A DNA stretch of 23,182 nucleotides. Origin: a virus. The stretch spans positions 1-23,182 of the IMG/VR virus record IMGVR_UViG_3300031669_000244; one strand, 5' to 3'. Under the pieces are notes generated by a model, which was given only the letters and a program-made list of their open reading frames with translations, did no database searches and had not been told where the DNA came from. Shown here one piece after another: positions 8,601-15,680 of this stretch. Every line of letters starts with the position of its first letter. Position 1 is the first letter of the stretch. The translations under genes were made by a program, and so were the position numbers.

Positions 8601-11600
8601 CGCCGCCGCGGCACAGGGCGGCAAGATCAATATCGTCGAGAGCGCCCGGGCGCAGAAGGCCCGCGGCATGACCCCCGATGCCCACGATGGCATCCTCGAC
8701 AACGTCGACAAACTTCAGCCCACCCGCACGCCGCAGGTCGGCACCGGCAAGATGATCACCGGCAACGTGGAGATCGTGGGTGATCACCCCGGCCTGCACC
8801 AGCTCGGCGGCATGCTCAGTGGCTGGCTCGACCAGTTCAAGGCCGGCGGCCACGGCCTGCTGAACGGGCTGCGGATCATGACGTTCGACGACTACGCGCG
8901 TGAGTACGGCGTGGACCGCGCCGATCTGGACGGGAGTGGTGGTTTCGTCGGCACGCGCAGGGCGGCGGATGGATCACTGCATCAGGTGCTCGCGCTGGAT
9001 CTTCCCCGCGACGGGAGGATCGGTCAGTACCACGTCGAGGTGGCGGCGCACGAGCTCGGCCACGTCATCGACGACAACATGTTCGAGATGCTGCCTGATG
9101 AAGACAAGGCGCACATCGATGCGGCCTACCAGCGCTGGGTGGAGATGCAGGCCGGAAAGTCCGAGAAGCAGACCACCGCAGGCCGGAACACCCCGCTGCG
9201 CGCCGTGGAGACCTCGAAGATCAAGGACGGTGTGATCCCGAAGGATTACGCGCTGTCGCGCAGGGAGTGGATGGCCGACAACATCGCGCGCTGGTTCCTG
9301 ACGGATGCCAAGCCGGTCGGCGTCATGGAGAAGTTCTTCCACAGCGTGGCGCAGGCGCTGAAGTCTCTGTGGTCCTCGCTGGCGATGAAGCAGCATCTCG
9401 AACCGGATGCCACCGTGGCGAAGTATCTGGCGGACTTCACCAACAACGCGAAGACCGCGCGGATGGTGGATCTGGCCAAGAGCCAGCCGGTCCGCATGGC
9501 TGATGCCCACTCGCTGGCGGCCGAAGTGGAGCACGACGACACCGATCCGAAGTTCGTCACCGTGGCCGATGGCGTCAAGGCCGGTCTGGGCCGCGCCGTG
9601 CGCGGTTCGATGAACGCCATGAACGATGCTGCCCACCTGTTCACCGAGCCCAAGAAGGTATGGGCGCACATCCAAGGCAGCAGGAAAGCAGCGCAGGCGC
9701 GGCGGCTGTCTCTGGCGTTCCAACCCACGATGTTCTACGCCGAGAAGGCTGAAGCCCGGGGTGAAACGACGCACCCGCTGTATCGTGCGATCGGGACGCT
9801 GCTCGACCACGCGGACAGCAATACGTCCAAGCTGCTCGCGCCGATCGATGTCCTGTACCGCCGCATCGGCAACCACAGCCCCGAGGCGCGTGCGCTGCTG
9901 CAGACGGCGATGTATGAGGGAACCACGCACGGTGTGTCGCTCGACAAGCCGTGGGATCACCCATTCAACCAGCACCTGCACTCGGATGACCCGCGGCTGG
10001 ATGCCGCCGGCAAGGCGACGTGGGAGCGCGGCCGGCGGCGGTTCGAGCAGCTGAAGACGCTGGGCGTGGACAAGCTGTACACCCACCTGCGCGACTATGC
10101 GCGTGCGCTGTACGGCCACACGCTGGACGTCCACAAGCGGCTCATCGAAGAAGGTGACTTCGGCGACGAGGCGAAGCAGGATGCGCTGGCGAAGATCGAG
10201 CTGTCGCGCAAGGCGATGCTGCAGGGTGACTACTTCCCCAAGGTCCGCGACGGCCAGTTCATCGTGTCCGCGCGTACGCCCTCGGTGCTGTCGATGACCG
10301 GTGACAATGACGACCACACGTTCTCGACGAAGGAAGCAGCGGATCTGGAGCGCAGGCGGCTCAAGCAGCTGAGCCCGCACGCCGACGTGCAGGTGGCCAA
10401 GACCACCGGCGACGCCAAGACGGACGAAGACGGCAATCCTACGCCCGACAAGTTCGAGGTGCGCGTGACCATTCCGGCTGTGTGGATGCACCGGTCGGTC
10501 ACCGAGTCGCGCAACGCGCGTCCGCAGATGCTGGAAGATCTGCGCGACGCATGGCACCGCGTGGGTCTGGGCAAGGAGTTCGACAAGCAGGCGGCCGAGA
10601 AGGACATGCTCGGGCCGCTGCGCCAGAAGACCGACTGGTGGAATGACCAGAAGGAGGTCCCGTCCGGGTTCCTGACGAAGATCCGCGAGCTGCAGGAAAG
10701 CAAGAAGATCACGCCGGAAGCAGCCGAGGCGCTGCGCGACATGTACCTGCACTCGACCGTGGAAAACTCTTTCATGAAGTCGCAGATGCGCGACCGCAAC
10801 GTGCTGGGCGCGAGCAAGGACATGCTCACTGGCATGGCGCAGCGCATGACCCAGAACGCGTTCTATGTGTCCCGTCTCGAAGCGAAGTCCGAGCTCGACA
10901 AGGGCTGGGCGAAGCTGCTGAAGGCGGCGCAGTCGGATTTGAACGATGGGCACGTGCACGCGGTGACCAACGCGAACGAGTTCTACCACCTGATGCAGAC
11001 GCGCGCCGAAGCGAACCGGGACAGCGTCTGGAACAGCGTGGGTGGTGTGCTGTCAGACCTCACCACGATCCAGACGATGGGCATGTCGCCGGCCTACATC
11101 GCCATGCAGATCCCGCAGCCGTGGCTGACCACGCACCCGCTGATGGCGGGGCGCATGGGTTACGCCGCAGCCGGCAAGCACCTCGCCAGCGCCTACGATG
11201 GCGTGACGAAATACTACGCCAGCCGCGGTGCGAAGGAGTTCGTCGCTGGCCTGCGCAAGGCCGCCGGCGCCAGCAGCGTGTACGATCCGGAGCTGGAGAA
11301 CATCGACACGATGATCAAGCGCGTGGCGAAGACGCCGGAAGAAGCGACGGCGCTGCGCGAGTGGGCGTCCAGTGGCAAACTCGACTTCAACTGGAACAAC
11401 AATCTGCGCGATGCATCGAGCGGGTCGAACACACTGAACAACCTGCAGCGGATGTCGCTGTCCTTCGCTTCGCAGATCGAAGCCCTCAACCGCGTGGTGT
11501 CCGCGATCGCAGCCTACCGCGGCGGCCGGGCCGAGCTCGGAATGTCCCACGAGGAGGCGCTGCAGTACGGCGGTGACATCGCCGACATGTCGCAGGGCAA

Positions 11601-12606
11601 CTACCGGCAGACGAACAAGTCGGCGTTCCTGCGCGGGTTCAGCGGCAAGACGGTCGGCAAGTTCAAGATGTGGACGCTGACCATGTACCACCTGTTCCAC
11701 ACGCAGGTCCTGCGGGCGATCCACAACGCGAACCCGGGTGACCGCGAGCAGGCGATCAAGACGCTCGCCTACATGACGGCGCACCATGCGGCGTTCGCAG
11801 GGCTCAAGGGTCTTGGGCCGATGTATGCCACGGCGCAGCTGATGCTCTGGGGCCTGCAGCACGCCGGCGTGATGAGCGGTTCGGTGCCCAACTCGCAGAA
11901 CAACTACAAGGATCCGTCGGTGCTGATCCACGACATGTGGCGCAGCGTGGGCAAGGACTTCGTCGGCGAGCAGAACGCTGAGCGGTTTGCCCGCGACATC
12001 GAGCACGGCCCGCTGACCGAGCTGGGACTGGACATGTCCGAGAAAAGCGGCATCCCGAAGCTGATCTCGGGCGACTACGCGAACTGGAAGCACACCGACC
12101 CAACGTCGCTGAACCTGATGAAGTACGTCATGGCGCAGCTTGGACCGGTGGCCACCGGGCCGATGAACATCTTGGGCAAGATCGGCGACGGGAACATCAC
12201 CGGTGCCGTGGCGCAGGCGTCGCCGGCGCTGCTGCGGGATGCCTACAAGGCGTACGAACTCGACAGCAAGAACTCACCGTCAGGGATGAAGTCGATCTTC
12301 GCCGCCGGCGAGAACGCCACGCCATGGAGCACCGCCATGATGGCGCTGGGCCTGCCCAGCTCGCAGGTGACGGAGGCGTACGAGAAGCGCGAGCGCGTGG
12401 CCTCGACCGGTGACCAGCTGACCGCGGCGCGCACCCGGCTGCTGCAGGCGTACACGGACAACCCGGACGACGCCGAGGTGCAGAAGCGGATTGCGCGGTT
12501 CAACGATTCGGTCGACCAGCCGTTCCAGATCAGCAACGCATCGCTGCAGCGGGCACTCCACCCACGCGTCAGCCGCGGTCGCGCGGCGCTGCAGGCAGAG
12601 GAATGA
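5641..12606 (+). CDS. Giant 2321-aa polyvalent virion protein with HELGH metallopeptidase-like domain
   Basis: The ATG follows AAGGAA at good spacing. In order: a short N terminus; Gly/Ala-rich hydrophobic segments at about 234-290 and 347-367 that could insert into membranes; a Pro/Ala linker at about 500-720 with a three-copy 12-bp repeat; a domain at about 720-870 like those called large-polyvalent-protein-associated domains; a second Pro/Ala linker near 873-907; then a zinc-peptidase-like domain with H1137-E1138-x-x-H1141 and a candidate third ligand E1209 in REWMADNIARW. The last 1000 residues are mostly helical. YFPKVRDG at about 1531-1538 resembles a degenerate PLxRFG motif, seen in giant phage and mobile-element proteins, and residues 1784-2080 look like the matching C-terminal region. 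By size and position it probably corresponds functionally to T7 gp16 and may be ejected into the cell. The peptidase target, possibly host or virion proteins, is unknown. Confidence 0.75.
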   Translation: MGVLTTAALAGQPAPPAAASGGPSADDIINASLGGNRQAPAAPAAQAPAPNGAPVWRDPSTGDFFAGGQKILAGDTAGLRNLITGIAKNAVPDSQAPSSTWQPIDPGTLPAALQYYQQNQSAPMWRDAEAATGKLVNKLPVIGQDMLAGAANVEAKLHNTFTNPDTDAMSGQKFAQGTAIPTDIGSQWAAKNPAKPWHIADALASKADPENLTPQQRASLGPDASTFSKVENMGAQLAPFLVGGVLATAAGSPEAALGLFDSPLALAIGGTAGTAIGGTTAAAGAAMFAEGGHDQATQIAKEGLDQLSDSQLNQLPTVQGVLQAHPGMSTGQARQLLITEAGMSGTNIGLAIGALTEGVAFKFLPKVFVGKMADAGFNIPGAAVKGITGRLLRGGEAAVSNEALMQGQQAATGIAAKNITGVGDTSLSANIDKDPGDAAANLAIGFGMGSLKPAHGDMAPAQVTDKGMADALANPKAVDPAQQDGDAAAHAAAMAQAGLTTHPDDVPKPLTPEDIQAAATNTPPGAPAAAGAPLDATTIQTASQTPAPQQGPGGSPVPPAPTTVQSLEAAIQMAKQEQAKHGTGSIVHRQFTQGIERLETQLAQLKSQPAPDAATAPAAPAPVVDPNAPREPGMAPAPIPAAPGEISPEQAAAQAKTEAARGTPIPDQAAPVAAPVPTPEATPEATPEAAPAAPAPVDAAPKTADVGDVANTVPEPKQDIAAQLAAVKAGEKRAVWIPANQREGEGTPAVKGLRRIVKPEGTLYTKDPALAKAAKDTPVLDEKFLADALGMAKSKAEVAAHAQATAQEPVGLRVKRGANVIHEEATTPDMVDERRKALQKLHRGAKVTVHSAQEIIAERFAKVAAEKAAAAGKPAEAPDTAPAAAPVVEDTPASKTAAPAAAPVTSEKPKLPKELAGASPRYAFGPKQFTLTFVNDADKAAYIAANGSTQSKADGKYLAFAKQALGMTDDQVRAHGEAIRAYIKQHAAAAAQGGKINIVESARAQKARGMTPDAHDGILDNVDKLQPTRTPQVGTGKMITGNVEIVGDHPGLHQLGGMLSGWLDQFKAGGHGLLNGLRIMTFDDYAREYGVDRADLDGSGGFVGTRRAADGSLHQVLALDLPRDGRIGQYHVEVAAHELGHVIDDNMFEMLPDEDKAHIDAAYQRWVEMQAGKSEKQTTAGRNTPLRAVETSKIKDGVIPKDYALSRREWMADNIARWFLTDAKPVGVMEKFFHSVAQALKSLWSSLAMKQHLEPDATVAKYLADFTNNAKTARMVDLAKSQPVRMADAHSLAAEVEHDDTDPKFVTVADGVKAGLGRAVRGSMNAMNDAAHLFTEPKKVWAHIQGSRKAAQARRLSLAFQPTMFYAEKAEARGETTHPLYRAIGTLLDHADSNTSKLLAPIDVLYRRIGNHSPEARALLQTAMYEGTTHGVSLDKPWDHPFNQHLHSDDPRLDAAGKATWERGRRRFEQLKTLGVDKLYTHLRDYARALYGHTLDVHKRLIEEGDFGDEAKQDALAKIELSRKAMLQGDYFPKVRDGQFIVSARTPSVLSMTGDNDDHTFSTKEAADLERRRLKQLSPHADVQVAKTTGDAKTDEDGNPTPDKFEVRVTIPAVWMHRSVTESRNARPQMLEDLRDAWHRVGLGKEFDKQAAEKDMLGPLRQKTDWWNDQKEVPSGFLTKIRELQESKKITPEAAEALRDMYLHSTVENSFMKSQMRDRNVLGASKDMLTGMAQRMTQNAFYVSRLEAKSELDKGWAKLLKAAQSDLNDGHVHAVTNANEFYHLMQTRAEANRDSVWNSVGGVLSDLTTIQTMGMSPAYIAMQIPQPWLTTHPLMAGRMGYAAAGKHLASAYDGVTKYYASRGAKEFVAGLRKAAGASSVYDPELENIDTMIKRVAKTPEEATALREWASSGKLDFNWNNNLRDASSGSNTLNNLQRMSLSFASQIEALNRVVSAIAAYRGGRAELGMSHEEALQYGGDIADMSQGNYRQTNKSAFLRGFSGKTVGKFKMWTLTMYHLFHTQVLRAIHNANPGDREQAIKTLAYMTAHHAAFAGLKGLGPMYATAQLMLWGLQHAGVMSGSVPNSQNNYKDPSVLIHDMWRSVGKDFVGEQNAERFARDIEHGPLTELGLDMSEKSGIPKLISGDYANWKHTDPTSLNLMKYVMAQLGPVATGPMNILGKIGDGNITGAVAQASPALLRDAYKAYELDSKNSPSGMKSIFAAGENATPWSTAMMALGLPSSQVTEAYEKRERVASTGDQLTAARTRLLQAYTDNPDDAEVQKRIARFNDSVDQPFQISNASLQRALHPRVSRGRAALQAEE
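7672..7707 (+). repeat. Three perfect 12-bp tandem repeats encoding Pro-Glu-Ala-Thr
   Basis: The unit acccctgaggct occurs three times in a row at 7672-7683, 7684-7695 and 7696-7707. It encodes TPEA repeats inside the Pro/Ala-rich linker of the 2321-aa protein. The unit is a multiple of three, so copy-number change by slippage would alter linker length without shifting the frame. Confidence 0.9.
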
Positions 12607-12610
12607 AAAA

Positions 12611-12634
12611 GGGGACTGCCTCACGGCAGTCCCC
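12611..12634 (-). terminator. Intrinsic terminator between the convergent operons
   Basis: A perfect 10-bp inverted repeat (ggggactgcc / ggcagtcccc) surrounds a 4-base loop, tcac. It begins 4 bases after the stop of the giant virion gene. Read on the minus strand the hairpin is followed by TTTTT (complement of 12606-12610), so it is a good Rho-independent terminator for the leftward replication operon, whose last gene ends at 12684. On the plus strand the hairpin is followed by CACCCCTC with no T run, so it should act less efficiently for the rightward operon, although a strong GC stem may still slow the polymerase. Confidence 0.85.
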
Positions 12635-12644
12635 ACCCCTCAGA

Positions 12645-12666
12645 CCCTGACCTCGCACAATCAGGG
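12645..12666 (+). terminator. Weak second hairpin, possible rightward terminator
   Basis: A 6-bp inverted repeat, ccctga / tcaggg, with a 10-base loop is followed on the plus strand by actcttt. Stem and T run are both weak, so this is only a candidate helper terminator for rightward transcription. It lies in the 77-base convergent gap between the two operons. Confidence 0.3.
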
Positions 12667-12683
12667 ACTCTTTCCGCAGCTCG

Positions 12684-15617
12684 CTACTGCGTAGAGAGAC
12701 GTTGCACACCGGTATCCGGTGCTGGAAGTTTGACAGCTCCTACCTGACCGAGAACGTACGCGGTGAACTCCACGCCGCGCGACCGCATCGAATTGGGTTG
12801 GCCTGCCATGAAAGTCAGGTTGGTCAGCTTGTTGACGTGCGGCTGCAGCACGCCCTTCGTGATGGCCTCGTAAGCCGCCGTCCAGTTGAAGTTGTGCTCC
12901 TTCGCATGCTCCTTCAGTCTCGACATCGGGATCATTACACGCTCAGCCGTGAACTTGCCGTGGTGACTCGTTCCGCGGATCTCGCCGTAGAACTGCGTGC
13001 CGCCGCCGGCGTACACCATCGCGTTGCCCGTGTCGCCGCCGAAGATCGTGAGATCGCGCAGGTGCTGCATCAGGTAGTGCGCCACCAGCTGATCCGGCGC
13101 CACGCGCTGCTCCTTCGCCATGTCGGCCTGCGCGGTCCACTGCGATTCTAGCGTGTCGCGGACGACTTTCACGTCGAATGCCAGCCCGAGGATCTTGCCC
13201 AGTTCCGCGCCCAGCTCCGCTACCGCGCAGAGTGCACTGCGGAAGCGATCCGCACTGCCGGCTGCCATGCGCAGATCCCAGCCAGCGATGCGATTCTGCA
13301 CCGCAAGCCGCCACTTATCACTGGGCCGGGACATCAGCAGTTCAACAACCTTCGGGCCGATGAAGCCGTAGTTGTGGCGCAGCTGGTTCAGCGTCACCTT
13401 CGCAAGCGACAGCGCCGCGGGATCCACGCGCATCGGGCTCAGGCGCATCTCGAACACGCGCGCGGCTTCAGCGTCCGCATCGGGCCGGTACTGCAGCAGC
13501 TTGTCGTGCACGCTGTTGTTGGACGTGGCGATCAGCGGCAGGCACCAGCGGTTGGTGTTAGCCTGCAGCTTCGCATCCGAGGTCATGCGGTGGCGTTCAC
13601 GCCCTTGTGTCAGCGTATACACGAAATCCGAAAGCTGCTTGCCCTCGACGTTGGTGAACTCATCGATGATGAAGGGCAGGTTGCCGGTCGCCGCCGCCAG
13701 CCGGAAGATCGAGTTGTGCGTGTCCTTCGCATCCCGGCGCAGCGCCGTGGGGTCACCCCAGATCGAACTGGCCGCTTCGCACAGGGTTGTCTTGCCCACG
13801 CCAGATTCTGGAGAAAAGGCGTTGAGCATCACGCCGTCTACACCTGTGAAGGCTAACAATGGCGCTCCCAAGGCCAGCGCGAGCAGCGCCTGTCGCTCAC
13901 CACCACCCGAGAGGGCGACGTTGAAGCCCTGAAGCCAAGAGGCGTAATCGCCTTTCACATGGTACGGCTCGATGGCATCCACCGTGCCGGACGCGCGAAT
14001 CGATTCCGGCGCCTTGCCGGCGGCGTAGATCGTCGTGCCGAGAACGAACTCCTCATGGGAGTCCGTCCAGCCACAGCGCGACGCAATCTGCCCAGAACGG
14101 CGCAGCTTCTGCAACTGCGCGAGGAAATCAGTCATGACGATGTCCCTGAATATGTTGACGTGCTCACTGCGCATGCGGATGTTGGCCACGGCCAGCGCAC
14201 GCGCACAGGCTTTCGTGTCGGTCTGCTCAGCCGCGCCGAGCTCGACCGTGATGGGGCCATCCTCGAAACGGTCGAAGGTCACCAGCGCGTACGACCCGCG
14301 CCCCATCCGGTCAGCGAGGAGTTCAATATGCGTTATTGGGAAGCCACCGATCGGCAAGAGTTTCCAGATGGGCTTGCCGTCCGCATTCTCACCGTCCTTC
14401 TTGACGACGTGCGGAATCCCGCCACGGATCTCAAGGCTGCCCAGCTTCCCGTCGGTGACGCTCACCCGGCTCTCGCCCGGGGTGACGATCAGGGCGCCGT
14501 GCTTGACCGCCCCGGACGTGCTCAGAGGGACGGGGACGGGCACAGGAGCCACTGGCTGGGCGACGGCTGCCGTGGGCCTGCCCAGCTGCACTGGTGAGGC
14601 CACACGGCCCGCATGGGGGCAGGTATGACACTGCGCCATCCCGAGCTGCTTGAACTTGGCACATGTCGCCGGCTGGTATCCCTGATCAAGCGTCTGCGTC
14701 CACTTCCGGCCGAACTCCTCCATCTCGAACGCGTGATGGCCGCTGCTCAGTGCCAGCGCAACCCGTTCCTTGCCGATGGGCGTCTCGCTGGAAGCTGCGA
14801 CAACGTCCAGCGCGGCTTTCCACAGCGGCTCAGGTACGCCCGCGCCGTGGGTGCCCAGCATGGTGTTGAACCCCGGGCAGTCCATCAGCACGCCGCGCAG
14901 GCTGTAGGGCGGATGCTCCGTGCCTGCCAGCAGCGCATTGTTGTCGCTCAGGCCGGGGGCACGCGTCATGGACGGTTGGTGCGCCGCGTCAGGATACGGC
15001 GCTAGGGCGCGCGCCAGCACGACCGGGCTGCTCGGCACGCCTTGGACCAGCACGCGCACCGGTGCCGTGGTTCCGTGCTTGTGATTCAGCGTGCCGGGCA
15101 GGCGCAGGATCCGCGCCGCGTCCTGCGTGACCGTGGTATCCAGATGCACGCCCACCTTCGCGAACGCGCCGGCCAGCCGGGACGACAGGCGCAGCCACTG
15201 CGTGATCGGCAGGTCGGCATCGAACGGCCAGTAGACGTGAACCCCATAGCCAGAGTTGACGATGGTCGGCCGCGGCAGGCCGATGGTGTCGTTGCCTGCC
15301 AGCAGCGCCGTGAGGCCGTCGCGCTGGGTGGCGTAGCTCTTGCCCGCGCCGCAGTCGACGTCGACGCGCAGGCAGCGGTGTAGCTTGGCCAGATGGGCAC
15401 GGCGGTAGACCACGCCGTCAGTGTCTTCCGAGTAGGCAGCGACGCCGAAGTAGACGTCCGCCGAACGGCCCATGCCCCACTGGGTCAGGCTGAGCAGTTC
15501 ATCATTGTTGCCGGCCGGGACGGACTTCTGCCATACCTTGCCGTCGGGAAAAACGAATGTGGTGAACCAGTGCCCAGTGCTGGGCAGTACATGTGCGAGA
15601 AATGTTGAAGGTTCCAT
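12684..15617 (-). CDS. Primase-helicase: archaeo-eukaryotic-type primase fused to DUF927 helicase
   Basis: This 977-aa protein probably synthesises primers and unwinds DNA at the phage fork. Residues 1-200 fit the AEP/PrimPol fold: a metal-binding D86-x-D88 (RVDVDCG), then SGYGVHVYW with H127, then DAARILRLPGTLNHK around 166-180, a signature of phage AEP primases. A cysteine cluster C319-x10-C330-x2-CP-H follows, as in many plasmid and phage primases. The C-terminal half is DUF927-like with Walker A SPESGVGKTT (K609) and Walker B FIIDEF (D652, E653), then a TSNN stretch that would fit a sensor. The ATG has AGGGG upstream. It is the last gene of the leftward operon, separated from its upstream neighbour by 63 bases that contain a hairpin. 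Domain assignments are by motif; hexamer formation is assumed from the family. Confidence 0.85.
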   Translation of the reverse strand: MEPSTFLAHVLPSTGHWFTTFVFPDGKVWQKSVPAGNNDELLSLTQWGMGRSADVYFGVAAYSEDTDGVVYRRAHLAKLHRCLRVDVDCGAGKSYATQRDGLTALLAGNDTIGLPRPTIVNSGYGVHVYWPFDADLPITQWLRLSSRLAGAFAKVGVHLDTTVTQDAARILRLPGTLNHKHGTTAPVRVLVQGVPSSPVVLARALAPYPDAAHQPSMTRAPGLSDNNALLAGTEHPPYSLRGVLMDCPGFNTMLGTHGAGVPEPLWKAALDVVAASSETPIGKERVALALSSGHHAFEMEEFGRKWTQTLDQGYQPATCAKFKQLGMAQCHTCPHAGRVASPVQLGRPTAAVAQPVAPVPVPVPLSTSGAVKHGALIVTPGESRVSVTDGKLGSLEIRGGIPHVVKKDGENADGKPIWKLLPIGGFPITHIELLADRMGRGSYALVTFDRFEDGPITVELGAAEQTDTKACARALAVANIRMRSEHVNIFRDIVMTDFLAQLQKLRRSGQIASRCGWTDSHEEFVLGTTIYAAGKAPESIRASGTVDAIEPYHVKGDYASWLQGFNVALSGGGERQALLALALGAPLLAFTGVDGVMLNAFSPESGVGKTTLCEAASSIWGDPTALRRDAKDTHNSIFRLAAATGNLPFIIDEFTNVEGKQLSDFVYTLTQGRERHRMTSDAKLQANTNRWCLPLIATSNNSVHDKLLQYRPDADAEAARVFEMRLSPMRVDPAALSLAKVTLNQLRHNYGFIGPKVVELLMSRPSDKWRLAVQNRIAGWDLRMAAGSADRFRSALCAVAELGAELGKILGLAFDVKVVRDTLESQWTAQADMAKEQRVAPDQLVAHYLMQHLRDLTIFGGDTGNAMVYAGGGTQFYGEIRGTSHHGKFTAERVMIPMSRLKEHAKEHNFNWTAAYEAITKGVLQPHVNKLTNLTFMAGQPNSMRSRGVEFTAYVLGQVGAVKLPAPDTGVQRLSTQ

Positions 15618-15642
15618 AAGCCCCTGTCCGCCAAGAAGCAGA

Positions 15643-15667
15643 GGGGTCTGGTGCGAATCCAGACCCC
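15643..15667 (-). terminator. Intercistronic hairpin before the primase-helicase gene
   Basis: A perfect 9-bp inverted repeat (ggggtctgg / ccagacccc) with a 7-base loop fills the only sizeable gap in the leftward operon. On the minus strand it is followed by TCTGCTTCTT, a poor U tract, and the primase start codon comes about 25 bases later. It could be a partial terminator that lowers primase-helicase expression relative to the upstream genes, or an RNA processing/stability hairpin. Confidence 0.55.
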
Positions 15668-15680
15668 ACCATCGGGTTGC

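Noticed and set aside
8974-10989. A 671-codon minus-strand frame opposite the same gene
   Set aside because: Same explanation; composition is Arg, Val, Leu, His heavy and it overlaps the metallopeptidase and PLxRFG-like regions that have recognisable motifs on the plus strand.
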